Shown here: piece by piece, positions 9,456 through 21,336 of the stretch
How the letters are laid out: every line of letters starts with the position of its first letter
How positions within the stretch are numbered: position 1 is the first letter of the stretch
Source of the DNA: Hydractinia symbiolongicarpus
Lineage: Eukaryota > Cnidaria > Hydrozoa > Anthoathecata > Hydractiniidae
Length of the DNA stretch: 64,000 bases
NCBI RefSeq assembly: GCF_029227915.1
Contig: NC_079875.1
Coordinates: 30,943,501-31,007,500, forward strand
Reading direction: 5' to 3'
Translations under genes and position numbers: made by a program
The notes under the pieces: generated by a model
Told to the model about the DNA's origin: nothing
The model's input: only the letters and a program-made list of their open reading frames with translations
Databases searched by the model: none

Positions 9456-12400
9456 ATTGGTTATATTATTAAACAAGTCACTCCTAATGACGTCACCCAA
9501 ACTCTAAACAATTGCGTGTTTGCATTTTTAACTCTAGGAAAGTGAACTTCAAAATATTACAATTTCGCAAACTTTTTCTTCAATTTATGAGGATCTAACC
9601 GTAAATTTTGCATACAAGTGACTGATAGCGACGGGTAACAGTAGTGACTTGTTACGTAGATGACCGCTCAAGCAATTATATAGGCACGTGTATATTACCT
9701 TTTTCATAATGCTGCAAGCGCTACACTCTCTGCTGCATTTAGTTGTACATCGAAAGCTAAGATCAAAAGAATTACGAAATAACAGTCAAATTGAACATTG
9801 CGACGTTAATAAAATTAATATACCGTCAAATGGCTGGACGTTAAAGCCTCTATCACTTTACTGTAAGGCCAAATAAGTTAAAAACAATTAAAAATGACCA
9901 ACGTTATCTCACGCGTGGGTAACTAGGAGCGGCTTGTTGATCATGATGAACAAGTATGCAATGACACTAGAAATGAAGCAAGGTAATGCGGGAACAGGTA
10001 AATATAAAAAAGATGTTAGTTCAATTTTAATTAAATAAGTAGATTAACTTACTTATACTAAGATAAAATTTTAGGCAGAACATTTTTGATCAAATGCATC
10101 ATAGCAGATGTAATGGGTTAAGAATATGTTTCAGTAGCAATACCATCGACTGTGAAATTAGCCAACACTCCTCGCAAAGATTTTCCATGTCTGACGTGCA
10201 AGTATATTCACTCAGCGTTTTCCATTCCAGTAAACGATATACCATGAGAAATAAATGTGGTTTACACTTTCCATGCTATACAGCAATTATTGTCAAATTA
10301 ATGTTAAACTAAATCTATTGTTAGATTGGGTAAGTAAACAAAGACAATTTCCATCCATAGTAAGAACAGTGAAAGTTTCGCCTTCTTCAGCGTTGGTGAT
10401 AACATTAGGAGACTCCCATCGGGCACTTATTTTGGTTACGAAAAATGGTAGGACAAGTTTTGATGATTCCGTGTTTTACAGTCACTTTTTTAAGAGTTTT
10501 TCAAGCTTTCACATGTTTCATTGCCATAGAAGTGTTACGAACTACACAAAGTTCCTAGATATAATCCGTTATGAGAAGTACGTACTCATAGTGTATTGCT
10601 TTAAATTGAGGCAAATTTATATTTCTATTACGTATGACATTATACAAATTTTATTTTGACTTTAGACTTCGTAACAGGGCATTAAGAAATACCTTTAGCC
10701 ACCGTGTGATTTCAGAGAATCAGGACACAACTTAAAAAACACAATCACCCACACCCTCTCATGATGGCAAAAACTTTCTAATTAAAACAGTCCTTTTATT
10801 TATTTTCAAGGAAAGAAAAGCTGACATAAATGTACTTTTCCATTACTTTGCTCTACCTTTATGTAAGTATGGTAAGGCATAATATTGCTGATACAGTCAC
10901 ATACAATTATGGATAACTGAGGGCAGTGGGAAAACACAAGCTTATTACATTAGTATGAGAGTAACGTAATTCAAAATCGAGATAGTAATACAAGATTGAT
11001 TAATTGTAGTTTCAACAAAATTTTGATTTGATCATATCATGTGTAGGTACCATAGATATGGTGATTAACATAACGATATTAATACGGCTTTAGAAAATTA
11101 AATAATCTGATGTTTGAAAGCCAACCCCGTGGCTTAAAGGCAAAAATTGCTGTTCCATAGGCCACGTGCTAAAAGTCAGAACATTTCTGGAAAGTTTTAT
11201 CTTGTTTTGACCATTTTTGATTGAGTTATTTAATCTAAAAGAAGGTTTAGAAAGGCCCATTTTTCGTTTGAATATGCGCATACATTATGACGTCATCATC
11301 CAAATTTTTTAAATTCGTGATTTTTTAGAATTTTTTATTAATAGGTATCTCTATATCAAAACTTATTGGGTTATCTTCATTTTTTTTTAAAAAAGTGCTT
11401 TTTCCCATGGTGCCACCTTCACCTTTTTATGTATCTTAAAAGATACTGAATCAAATTTAGTCTGGGATAATAGTTGTAACGGTGCTGGCATCAAAACATT
11501 TGTGACCACATGACGGAATTAAGATCAGAGAATGTAACTTCTTTCACAGGTATAGTCCACCACCGCGATACTTGTTTTAAATATTTTTTTACACAAAATA
11601 TACTCATTTTTATAGACAAACATAAAAGAAAACAATCCTTTATTCTTACACCATTATTTTGAATTTTGCATACTTTCAGAGAGAAACGTTAACGTCTGTC
11701 TCCGTTGGATTCAGATGAGAATTCAGACGATTATGCCGACCCTGTTCACTGAAATGCGGTAGCTCAGGAAAAATAGTCCAATCGAAGGTAAAGGTTTTGG
11801 TGACAAGACTAAGTCTATTGTTTGATCCTGAAAGTGATGAAATTTAAAGAAATATAATTAGGAAAGTTATGGTCGTCAAAATAAAAAAAAAAAACAAACC
11901 ATGATTTACAAGTAAGCTGACAGGTGGACATTACTCATCATTCATCATCATTCTCAGCTTAACGTTCGTTTTCCATGCTAGCATGGGTTGGACGGGTATA
12001 TTAATGAATTAATGAATATTAATTACTATTGCTTGAAACAGTTTTATTTCCCTTTTTTTTAATTTAAATATTTTAAATGTTACTATTTTTTAGTTCTTTT
12101 GGAGAATAGATACTAGTAACGAGGAATAAGAAAAAGAACGATAGACACCACAAAAGAAGATAACAGTTGACCAGTTCCAGAACTGCGTTGTTTAAAGAAA
12201 AGGCAAAAATCGTATCATTGAAAAAACAAAGGAAATCCGTACCACAAAGGAAATCCATCAATCAATTTCAAAAGCAGTAATATCTGGTTCTCAATCTGGA
12301 AGTGGTAAACTTGTTTTTGAACACTAAGATTTTTTAGTAAAGATATGGGGTGGATCTGCTACTTCTCGACAGTTGCCTTTTGGCATAAACAGTTCATTTT

Positions 12401-12716
12401 TTCTCACAGATGACAATAGCAGTAGTGGTGACGATGGAAGAAACATTAAAATATTGTGTGTAAAATTAAGTCTGTTGTGAATGAGATAATCCATTGTCCT
12501 TGGATTAGAGGTTGTTGATAGATACTGTGGATAATAAATATATTGTAGCAGTATATGTTGTTTCGTTTGATTCTCTCATCACTTGAAGTAAACTTTGGTG
12601 GAATGCATCCCCTTTCATCCCTTTTTTTTAAGGTGCAATACCACCTATAAAATTTTCCACAAAAGCAATTAAACACCAAAGCCTTTTCACACGTTTAATA
12701 ATCACATCATGACTCA
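9456..12716. other. Gene-poor stretch
   Basis: Several 60-130 codon frames occur here (for example 10255-10659 plus and 11281-11090 minus), but none shows a domain motif. The 11090-11300 block, ending near tgacgtcatcatcc, has the look of a dispersed repeat, without a second copy in this window to prove it. Confidence 0.4.
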
Positions 12717-12956
12717 CTATTGAAAAACGCAAAGAATGTTTACTTTTTCATGTGAGAGTACTTTGGCAAAACGGATGGCTATCTTTGATTGCTTGAGGGT
12801 GTACATTGAAGAAAACACCCGTTCCAAAACATGAGAACTAATGGCTGACATGCTTAGCAAAGAAAATGCGAAATACAATGGGTTGACGACTAGTTTTATT
12901 AATAATAGCCGTATTTTGTCTGTATCTGTGCGGACCATAATGGTCTTTATAAGCAA
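12717..12956 (-). pseudogene. Possible hAT-type transposase C-terminal fragment
   Basis: The minus frame contains SAISSHVLERVFSSM, which resembles the V-E-R-x-F-S block in the C-terminal dimerisation region of hAT transposases, followed by a stretch ending SHEKVNILC. The usual preceding hydrophobic block is only partly matched, and no upstream catalytic region is visible. Chance similarity cannot be excluded. Confidence 0.25.
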
Positions 12957-13389
12957 TAACTAGTACTTATGTATACTAAAATAGGTTTTCAATATAACTA
13001 TTGAGCTCCAGTAACTTATTAACACTTATTTGCATATAATGTAAAAAAGAATATTTCTTAACACTTTTATGACTTGACTACATATTCGTCGTAAAATTAT
13101 AATTGTGTTAATTTATAAAAAAGAAATTTAAAGAGTTACGTCAATTTTTTTTTCTTTAAGTAGAATACTGGATTTTAGTCATTTTTAAGGGAAAAATATT
13201 GGTGTTTCAAATTTACACTTAACAGTATGTACTTTGAACTCCCAAAATGATTAATTGGATGCAAGTAAGCCTGACTGTTGCCAAGACTGCACAGAATTAG
13301 GATCGATCTTAATTTTCCTGATGCTTGTTTAAAAAGGTGTTAATGTTAAAGTGATGTTTTTAGTTCTTGTTCGAATCAAAATGGCCCAA

Positions 13390-13706
13390 ACGGTTTTGCC
13401 CATTAACAAAAACGTCAAGAATGCGTTGAAATTGCCAAAGATTCAACAATTCGAAAAAAAGGCATTGTATTGTTTAACAAAGAACATTCAGCAAATGATT
13501 CTTCTAAATATCAAAGTGAACGAGATTACAAAAAAGACAAACCTTCGTCTCGCTGCAGCTATTGTGATGTTATTGCCATGAAGGAAAATTACTCTAGGCA
13601 CAATAAGAAATGCGTTGCAATGACAAATGGTCTGTTCCACTGTCATTACTTGAAGTGGAGGAGCATGAAAGAGAATAGGAGTAACTACATCGCAATGCAG
13701 ATATAA
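13390..13706 (+). pseudogene. Zinc-finger ORF fragment
   Basis: The plus frame reading through 13470-13706 has FNKEHSANDSSKYQSE, a KKDKPSS spacer and CSYCDVIAMKENYSRHNKKC. This is a clear C-x2-C...H-x4-C zinc-binding unit preceded by a basic stretch. An in-frame stop sits upstream near 13404. Zinc units of this form occur at the N-terminus of several cnidarian transposon-like proteins; I cannot name the family. The 3' part merges with a dispersed repeat also found inverted near 20.6-20.8 kb. Confidence 0.4.
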
Positions 13707-13880
13707 CTAGCCTTTTAAGACAGGGATATTAATGAAAAAGGAGTTTTTTCTCCAAAGAATAAGAAGCAACTGAAAAACTTCTGTATTCTCCCTTTGGAGG
13801 GATGATAGAAAAGCTAATGGATTTCGGCTGTACTGAAACAAACACCTATGAACGTGGAAACATGAGGATTGGTTAAATTC
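13680..13880 (+). repeat. Dispersed repeat, copy 1 (inverted copy at 20.58 kb)
   Basis: Blocks such as ctagccttttaagacaggga, ttctgtattctccctt and gctaatggatttcggctgta recur as reverse complements at about 20580-20780. This shows that both are copies of one mobile or repeat family in opposite orientation. Confidence 0.75.
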
Positions 13881-14453
13881 ACTCATGATTGGGATCTGTT
13901 TCAGACCCTTGAGTAAATATTTGCCCTCCCTGTAGCTATTAACTTCGCTATGGCGTTGGTCCCCAGCTATTGAATATAACTATATGTAACTATTTATATA
14001 ATGGGTTATACCTTTGTAATCTTAACTTTTCTATGGCAAATAATTAAATTGAATTAAAAAATTGTTAAAATAGTCGAAAAGCTAGTCATTGAAGACGACA
14101 GTTTAGATGAGGAGGAAGAGGCTGGAGGTGTGGTTAATGACGAGAAACTCATTTCTGAAGAAAAAAGTTATGTAATGTGTGAGACTATAGAACTAGCAAT
14201 AAAGAACCAATGTATATATATATGTATATGTTAATCAAGCTAAGGACACATGGGAATCTGTCTTTCCTAGCTGATGGAGTGTACAGACATGGTCAATGGG
14301 TGGGTAGCTTTCTAAAAATAGTCCAGCATGTGTTCTGACAACAAGATGTACATCTCTAAAACCGGACTTGTGTTTTCAGGAATCAATTGGCCACACTAGG
14401 CTTTTAAAAGAGTCCTTACAAAACAACTGTTCATTCTTTATTAAGACATCAAA
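13881..14453. other. Noncoding with a short acidic open stretch
   Basis: A plus-strand stretch at about 14068-14235 reads KLVIEDDSLDEEEEAGG and then VMCETIELAIKN before a stop. It is a plausible leftover of the same zinc-finger element upstream, but no domain is recognised. Confidence 0.3.
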
Positions 14454-15563
14454 TCTCTATAATAATAGCCGTCGTCTGTCTGTCTCTGCGCAACATGGCG
14501 GAGCAAGTAGCGAGACCCGCCAAAAATCCCCGCGGCCCTGCAGCTTTATTTCGAATCCCCGGCAGACCCCGTTTTTTTTAACGGCCTTGCTTTGCCGCTC
14601 ATTGTAATAAACCAATCACGAGGCTCCATTTTCACTAATGACCAATCCAAGTGCTTCGCGGCTCATGTGCGACACAGTCTAGATGTACTAAGCGCTTAGT
14701 CCGGTGGTAACAACGGGCTGTTTCCTGTGTTTCTGTTTAACCGAAGTTGTGATAACGTTTTTTACCTATACTAAGCGCTCAGCTTAACATTTTTTTAAAC
14801 TTTTCCCGGGAACATTCCCTCAAAAATAAAGAAGGTTGGCCAGCTGCTTTCGCTATGACGGGGTAACATTGAATTGTAATCTGGGTTTTTATTTGACCTA
14901 AGTTGTCGAAAGTTATTTTTTGAATAGTATATTACCCCGGAAACACCATAAAGTTGTGTGCACTTCACTTGATTTTCTACACACTATATGGCTGTACTAA
15001 AGCGCTTTACTTGAATGTGTGGCACAGTTGACGGTTCTTATAAATCACTCAATCTGGTGTTTAACGCTGGGTAACACAGCTACTTGTGGCTTAACCCGGC
15101 ATTTCAACAGAGTGTATTCTGTGTTGTGTAAACCAAAGCTTCAATAGTTTTTTTAAATAGGGTCTTAAGCCTAAACGCATGTGTCGCACGATTTACCTGT
15201 ACTAAGTGCTCAGTCCAGTGTGACAATTAATTTGTTAACCTTTACTGAAACTTATTTCGCAAAATAAAATAAAATTGACCAATTGTTTTTCCTATGACGG
15301 GGTAACAAATGGTTGTAAATTGTGTTTTTATTTTGGCTAAAGTTACAGTAGAGTTATATTTTCAATAATACACTACAGCCGAAACACTATAGTGTTGTGT
15401 GCGCTTTACTCCATTAACGACTGCGTACCTGTACTACAGCGCTCCACCTGACCGTGTAGTACAGTTTACGGCTCTTATTAAGCGCTCCACATAGTGTTTA
15501 ATGGCGGGTCACACCTTGACTTGTGGCTTACCGCGGCGTTTCAACGCCGGGTTTCCCGGCTAG
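14454..15563 (+). mobile_element. Non-autonomous Helitron-like element
   Basis: The left end TCTCTATAATAATAGCCGTC is preceded by A. The right end has a hairpin (gccggg, loop ttt, cccggc; 15546-15560) running directly into CTAG (15560-15563) and followed by T. A 5' TC, a 3' hairpin plus CTRR, and insertion between A and T with no target duplication are the hallmarks of Helitrons. No Rep or helicase gene is present. The inside contains two related modules (about 14860-15130 and 15290-15563) sharing gctatgacggggtaaca-like starts and the 3' blocks, so the 3' module seems duplicated. Confidence 0.6.
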
Positions 15564-15639
15564 TATAATATATAACTAGCTGTTTCCCGTGGAAGAATCC
15601 ACTGCATTCCATTTAATTTATGTAGCAGATATATGTCCA

Positions 15640-17340
15640 TCAAAAAACAAACAATACAGCAGTGCGCATCTTACATCTGCATTATTATATAAATGACCAA
15701 AAAAATTAAAGGTTTTCAACAACTGCAGTATTTATGTGACATTTAAAATCTAAATCTACTAAAATTACTTGCTCTGACCATCTGACAAATGCGAAAATTA
15801 TTCGGAAAGAAGTTTCCAAAAGCATTTCAACATACATCTCACCCATAAAATTTAAATCACTTAAAACGCCACATATATACAAAAAAGCTGATCAATGTCA
15901 AACACAAATCTCTCTCATTGTATATGTTAAAATCAGTTAGTTTATTGCAAACCCTGCCAAAGGTTGACACACAATGTGAAAAATAAACAATAAATTGTGC
16001 CTCTGACAGAATTTTTTATCTAAGGTGTAAAAAAATGGATTTGCAAGGACAAATTATAATGCAATAAAACATTATTTGATATATTGCATACAGTCCCTCC
16101 TCACCAAACTTTAGACAAAATGCCAACAAAATAACGGTGTTTAAACCTAAAATTAATAAAGTCCTTTTAGCAATTTGCATGCTGTTTTACCATCAATAAA
16201 GTAAACAAAATTTCAAATCTCACATAGTATTCTGTCACAAATTTTCATAAAATATATATATAAGTCATAATGAGTCATGTTAAACAACAGCAATCAATCT
16301 GTATATAAGTTCATTTTATGTCAATTTTTGCACCAATTTTGCAACACAAAATACAAATTCGAAATAATACTAAAATCTCTTATTTTGGTCTTTCGCATAC
16401 CGACGGTCTCCCACAAAAGTTTAATCAAAATGTAAAAAATGAGAGGTAACGACAAAATCAAAGTTTGCAAAATTTAACTATTTCAGTACATATATCTACT
16501 GCATATGCCCTCTAAAACAATATTTTAATCCAAAATGCCAAAGAAAAACAGTTTGCAACAAAAATCAGTTATTTCGATAATATTGATACACTCTTTCCTC
16601 ACAAAAGCTTCACAAACTGTAAAAAAAAGAATGGTTGTAGGGAGTGCTTCTGATTCAACAAAAAAAGTTTTTTTGACATATTGCATCTAGCCCTTACCCA
16701 TTAAATCTTACACAAAATTTCCAAAACTATATACGATTTAGAACACATCAAATTTAAATCGAGAAGGATCAGTCATTTCGATATATTGCACGGAGTCCTC
16801 CCCAGTAAGAATTTATACAAAATATAGAAAAACAAAGCTTGCAAGGTGTAAAATAGAATTCTTCTTCTGTGTATATATATATGGTCCTTCCTCGCAAAAT
16901 TAACATAAAATGTCAAAAAGGTTCAGATATAACATCTAACACAACAAAAATCAGTTCTATCAGTATATGTCACGCCATTGTCTTCCACCAAATGTTCCCC
17001 TTAAAGTTTCACAGACACAGCCTGTAAATTAAAAACAACTAAGATCAGGTATTTTGGTCTATTTCATACCATTCTGTTCCAAATAACTTATAAAATGTAA
17101 AAATTGAGTGGTAAAACAGAAATGTCAAAAAGAAGAAAAAAATAGCTTACAAAGAGTATAAAATTGAAATCAACAAAGTAGCTCTTTTGGTGTATTAAAT
17201 ATAAGCCATACGCACAAAAGTTTACACTAATTGTAAGAAAATGGTTGTGTTTAGTAATTCTAAATTAAGAAAAGTCAGTTCTTTTAGCATGCTGATTAAG
17301 GTTTTTGCCCACAATTTGAAACAAATTAAATTTACATTTT
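15640..17340. repeat. Strongly diverged tandem repeat, period about 100 bp
   Basis: There is no open frame over 1.7 kb. Instead a theme recurs: an atttcgatatattgcat-like block, a cctccycaccaaa-like block, then acacaaaatgtaaaaa. Examples begin near 16086, 16390, 16498, 16584, 16683, 16786, 16876, 17070 and 17193. The copies are too diverged for exact borders, so this is an old minisatellite or satellite. Confidence 0.5.
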
Positions 17341-17479
17341 AAAAATAAGTAATTTCTGAACTTTATTTTCAGAATATTTGGAGGAAAAGAACTTCGCAAA
17401 CCAAAAAAACCCAGGAAAATGTTTAAAATTTTCAGGGTTAATAACGTTTGATGTGTTTTGTGGGAATATATATACTGGG

Positions 17480-17576
17480 AATCTTTAGTTTAAAGCTAGC
17501 ATTAGCTAGCTACAGCAGCTAATAGCTAGTCACTTAAATATAAACTGGAGACTTAGCTAGGTATAAAGAACATGGC

Positions 17577-17611
<35 letters not shown>

Positions 17612-17640
17612 CTAGCTAGCTAGCTAGTTGTTGGTTGTGG
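17480..17640. repeat. Simple repeats: agct-rich and (TA)n
   Basis: Repeated tagctagc runs surround a pure (ta)n tract at about 17580-17609. Similar (ta)n tracts occur at about 21100-21126 and 24648-24672. Confidence 0.9.
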
Positions 17641-18299
17641 TTGGCTTTTTATGATGCTAGCTATAAAACATGTCTGGCAACAATAATATAATCAAAACTG
17701 AAAATAAAACATGAAAAAACCTTACAGAACCTTGCTATGATTAATTTATAAAACCATGCTCTTCTTCAAATGTTTTTTTAAAGATTTATTTTGAATGAAA
17801 GAGTAGAGAATACTCAAAAAGAACAGCCATCTTTTTCGTAAACACAACTTCCGTTTTATGCTGGGAACTTCATTTAACAGTCCGTATGCTTTGTGAATAT
17901 CTAATACCGTTTCATATGTAGCGATACCTATATATATATGCTAACATAGAGTTTTTTGGCATAAGGGTATATATATTTATATCGTTATTAGCAGCGGGTT
18001 ATATATTTACAGCTTATGTGCGATTTCTATGAAGTACATCCCTAATCTTTTTAGTTAAATTTTAGCGTACAACCACGTCATAAGAAAGTGACCCGTGATT
18101 TCCGTGTCGTGGACTCACAGTTTTACTCACGCAAGGGAATTAATATATAAGATACAGGGCGAATTTGACCGCATTTGCTCTGCAGGGAGTCTTGCGGCGG
18201 TCCCGGGTACGCTATTTTATCCATAAATACGAAAAATCGTGTAGCAAAACCGTATGCTAAATTCACCACATTGGTCGATAAATAGCTACCTACGTTCAG
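17641..18299. other. No gene recognised
   Basis: AT-rich DNA with short frames only. The 60-codon minus frame at 18305-18123 has no motif. Confidence 0.4.
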
Positions 18300-18545
18300 A
18301 AACATGGGTCGAAACCTACCTGCCCTTGGTTATAGTTCTGTTCATCTTTTCTAATGTGTTGTGTCCTTTTTATTTTTTATTTTTTTAATTAAGTCCTTAT
18401 AAAAAGGGAGAATTGTGCTTTTAGAGGCATTTTCTCTAGAGGAGTACAACCTCTACCTTATTTTCAAAGACCTAGCAGGTAGATTTCATCATTGCGGTGG
18501 CTAGGCACCTTTTTGTAAATTATTTTCCACTTGACTAACAGAATC
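18300..18545. repeat. Dispersed repeat family, copy a
   Basis: It shares long near-identical blocks with 29110-29335 (gttctgttcatcttttc, gggagaattgtgcttttaga, ggagtacaacctcta) and its last part with 25985-26050 (catcattgcggtggct). The family seems to be the 3' region of the element whose zinc-domain ORF survives at 26284-26009. Confidence 0.75.
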
Positions 18546-18823
18546 CAAATTAACAAAATGCTTGGCATATTTGTACATTTTTTATCATGAATAATATTCG
18601 TGTATTGTTTATTTTAAGGGTTAAAGAGGTCAATGAAAAGACTTACTGTTTTGGCTTATTAGTCGTCACAATACCAGTGGTGATTTTTTGTTAGTAGGAA
18701 GATGGAGTGGTTTCTTGTGAAGATCTCCTGATCAGCCTCACTGTTTCTAAAAAGATTAGGGTTGAACAGCAGCAAAACTTTCCGAGCTATGCGTAACCTA
18801 GACAGTTAGATGTGCATATTTGA

Positions 18824-19146
18824 CATGGCTAGCCTCACAAAATCAAGGGATATACCCTGTCTATTATTTCCAGGAGGGACGATGGCTTAGATGAAGATTC
18901 CTAGAGTATTTAATGCTCATTTTGAGCTACGCAGACCCAATTAGAGCCCGCGCTCTACTAGACAATTTCCGGCAACATCCAACAGACCCAAACAGTGTGC
19001 AATCTTCCCAATTTCCCAAACATGGCTTGGGTTAACCCAGGGCTATAGTAACATTCACTCGCCCATGTTGAATCGCCATCAAGAGGAATCGAACCCCTGT
19101 CTCCCGCACAGAGTACGAGAGCTATAACCACTAATCTACGGCTCCA
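18824..19146 (-). mobile_element. tRNA-derived SINE, minus copy
   Basis: On the minus strand the head reads like a tRNA: an A-box-like TAGTGGTTATAG, then CTCTCGTACTCTG, then a perfect B box GGTTCGATTCC (plus-strand 19085-19095). A roughly 200-bp body follows that recurs at 62715-62990 in the opposite orientation (ctctaggactcc-, tgagcattaaatactc- and agacagggtatatccc-like blocks). This gives an RNA polymerase III promoter head plus an unrelated body. Confidence 0.7.
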
Positions 19147-19504
19147 AAACGCTGTAATCTTGCTGATGTATGTTTGAAATCCTCATGTTGTATTTGGATT
19201 GCAAGAACTTCAAGTGAATGGAATCAAGATAAACTTACCTCCATTTCCTCCACACCAACGGTGGTTGATTCTTTAATGCCAAATGCAAAATCCTTGCCAC
19301 AGAAACAAACCAAACTTACTGTAAGAGCAACCCGTCTGAAAAGCCTTCTCCCAAGACTGCATCAATAACTCTAGGTAATACGTGCGACACCAGTTCTAAC
19401 TAACTAATGTGTTACTCCTAAATCTTTTCAAAAAGAAAAAACAATTGTGTCAATTTGAAAACTAAATTATTTTTTACCTCCTATTTTTACAAAACAAAAC
19501 TAAG
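19147..19504. other. No gene recognised
   Basis: Only a short plus frame (19174-19368) without motif support. Nothing else is visible. Confidence 0.4.
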
Positions 19505-19770
19505 GAGTTCACCTCACTCTTCTCTGGTAACTTAAAAGTTAGCAAGGGGAATTGCTTCCAGCTTGTCTTTGGGTGTAACGACCTCACTTATTACCCTAGT
19601 TCAGTAAGGTGCCCAAGTTCACTAACTTGCCCTACAGGCTTGACAACCCTTCAACCCTTAGTCAAATTATGTACAGTGTGGTCCTGTCATGACAACCTCC
19701 TGTGTAAGGTTGAGTGTTGAGGCCCTGTAACACATGTGGAAAGCTACCTCTTGTGCGCCAGAACTTGTGA
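19505..19770 (+). repeat. Dispersed repeat (inverted copy at 34.4-34.7 kb)
   Basis: Blocks including cttgtgcgccagaacttgtg, taaggtgcccaagttc-like and gacaacctcctgtgt-like segments recur as reverse complements at 34430-34700. Both copies are about 265 bp. This could be an LTR or non-autonomous element; termini were not resolved. Confidence 0.7.
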
Positions 19771-20579
19771 CTCCAGATTGAATTCTTTGTTATATTATAT
19801 ATTTTTAAAATATGCATTTTTTCTATTTGTGTTTGTTCTGTAACCAGGTTGCTTATGTTGTTAGCTCTGTCTTATGTCGTATTGTTTGTGATTGAAGGAT
19901 TGTTTTCAGACTTTAAGATTTTCTCAGAGAATAGTTATAGGTCCAAGTTGGGCAGTACTCATGCTTGTAATAAGCAAGAAAGTGTATTCAGCACCTTTTT
20001 CTGGGAGCCTAATCCCAATTTTATTTACATCCACCGTCACTGTAGACAAGATACTTAAGTGCAGTTTCCTGTATTGTAAACCTTTTTATTTCATGCATAC
20101 ACATCATTACTGTTATTTGCCCAGGATTACCTATTCAGGTTCTAATGATACTGTTATCAATGAGGGTCCTATGAAAAGTGTCTAGTACATTTAAGGCATG
20201 GTATTCTGGGTTGCTGCCGCTGGTTTCCAAGTCTGCCTTTCTAAGGGGCGGTTTTTTGGTGAGCCCAAGCATTACAATACGATTTTTTAAGTGTTCATGT
20301 CTAAGGTCGGAAAGCTTTTTTGTTTCCAGGTGTACTGCTTTTCAGTCTTAGTCACAACCAAGGGCTGGGTTCCAAGTCTACCTTTCTAAGCCCTGGGCTC
20401 TGTGTCACTAGGTATAAGCAACAACAATAGCATTTGTAGTTGTCAACTCTTCTTTTTCCAACGTTTAATAAAGTTATTGGTTTTGGCGGATGGTGTCAAT
20501 GGATGTGGTTGGTGTCTTACAGGAGGCAGGGGATGCTTACTTAAGGGCCCGTGCCAGAACCCAAGCATATGTAAATTTC
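19771..20579. other. No gene recognised; small local duplication
   Basis: A related segment occurs twice: ggtttccaagtctgccttt near 20221 and gggttccaagtctaccttt near 20366. Frames at 19849-20185 and 20402-20659 lack motifs. Confidence 0.4.
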
Positions 20580-20780
20580 ACCAATCCTCATGTTTCCACA
20601 TTAGTAGGTGTTTATTTCAGTACAGCCGAAATCGATTAGCTTTTCCATCATCCCTGTAAAGGGGAGAATACAGAAGTTTTCCAGTTGCTTCTTATTGTTT
20701 CATACGAAACCACCTTTTTTCATTAACGTCTCTGTCTTAAAAGGCTAGTTATATCTGCATTGCGATGTAATTACTCCTAT
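20580..20780 (-). repeat. Dispersed repeat, copy 2
   Basis: Reverse complement of the repeat at 13680-13880, including the gggagaatacagaagttttc and ctagttatatctgcattgcg blocks. It carries no open frame of its own. Confidence 0.75.
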
Positions 20781-21336
20781 TATCTCTACGTAAGGCATGC
20801 AAGTACAACAGTTGCTCAAGATACAATGCTATTCTCCTGCAAAAACGATAAATCTACATTTTTATACCTTCTGCCATGGCTCGGACCGTGTTTAAACCGA
20901 AGACCTTCCGCATCGCTCTGTGAATAGTAAATAGTAAATACATTTATTTGTTAAGTTAGATTACAAAAAATAAACTTTAAAAAAAAAAAAATTGTCTAGA
21001 GTATAAATAATGCAATAATCTAACCTAACAAGAGAGCTAGTCAAATAGATAAATCTAATCAAGAACTAGCCCCCCTGTCAACAAAAAAAAGTAAGATAGA
21101 CATATATATATATATATATATATATACGTGGTAGAAATAAATTAGAAGACAAAGACAAAACAAACAAAAAAACACAAGAAAAACAAACAAAAAATCAATA
21201 AATGAAATAAGATAAACAAAAATTAAACAAAATTAAAAAAAGAATATAGCTATATATATACAAAAAAATGAATAACTAATTAAACTTAAATTTAAATTTA
21301 AGTGTAGCAAATAAATTATTAGTTTATATATATTCC

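Noticed and set aside
10094-10659. Overlapping plus-strand frames of 72 and 134 codons
   Set aside because: Hydrophobic low-information peptides typical of AT-rich noncoding DNA.
12885-12940. taataatagccgtattttgtctgt, similar to the Helitron 5' end
   Set aside because: Similarity covers only about 25 bases and no 3' end follows in the same orientation nearby.
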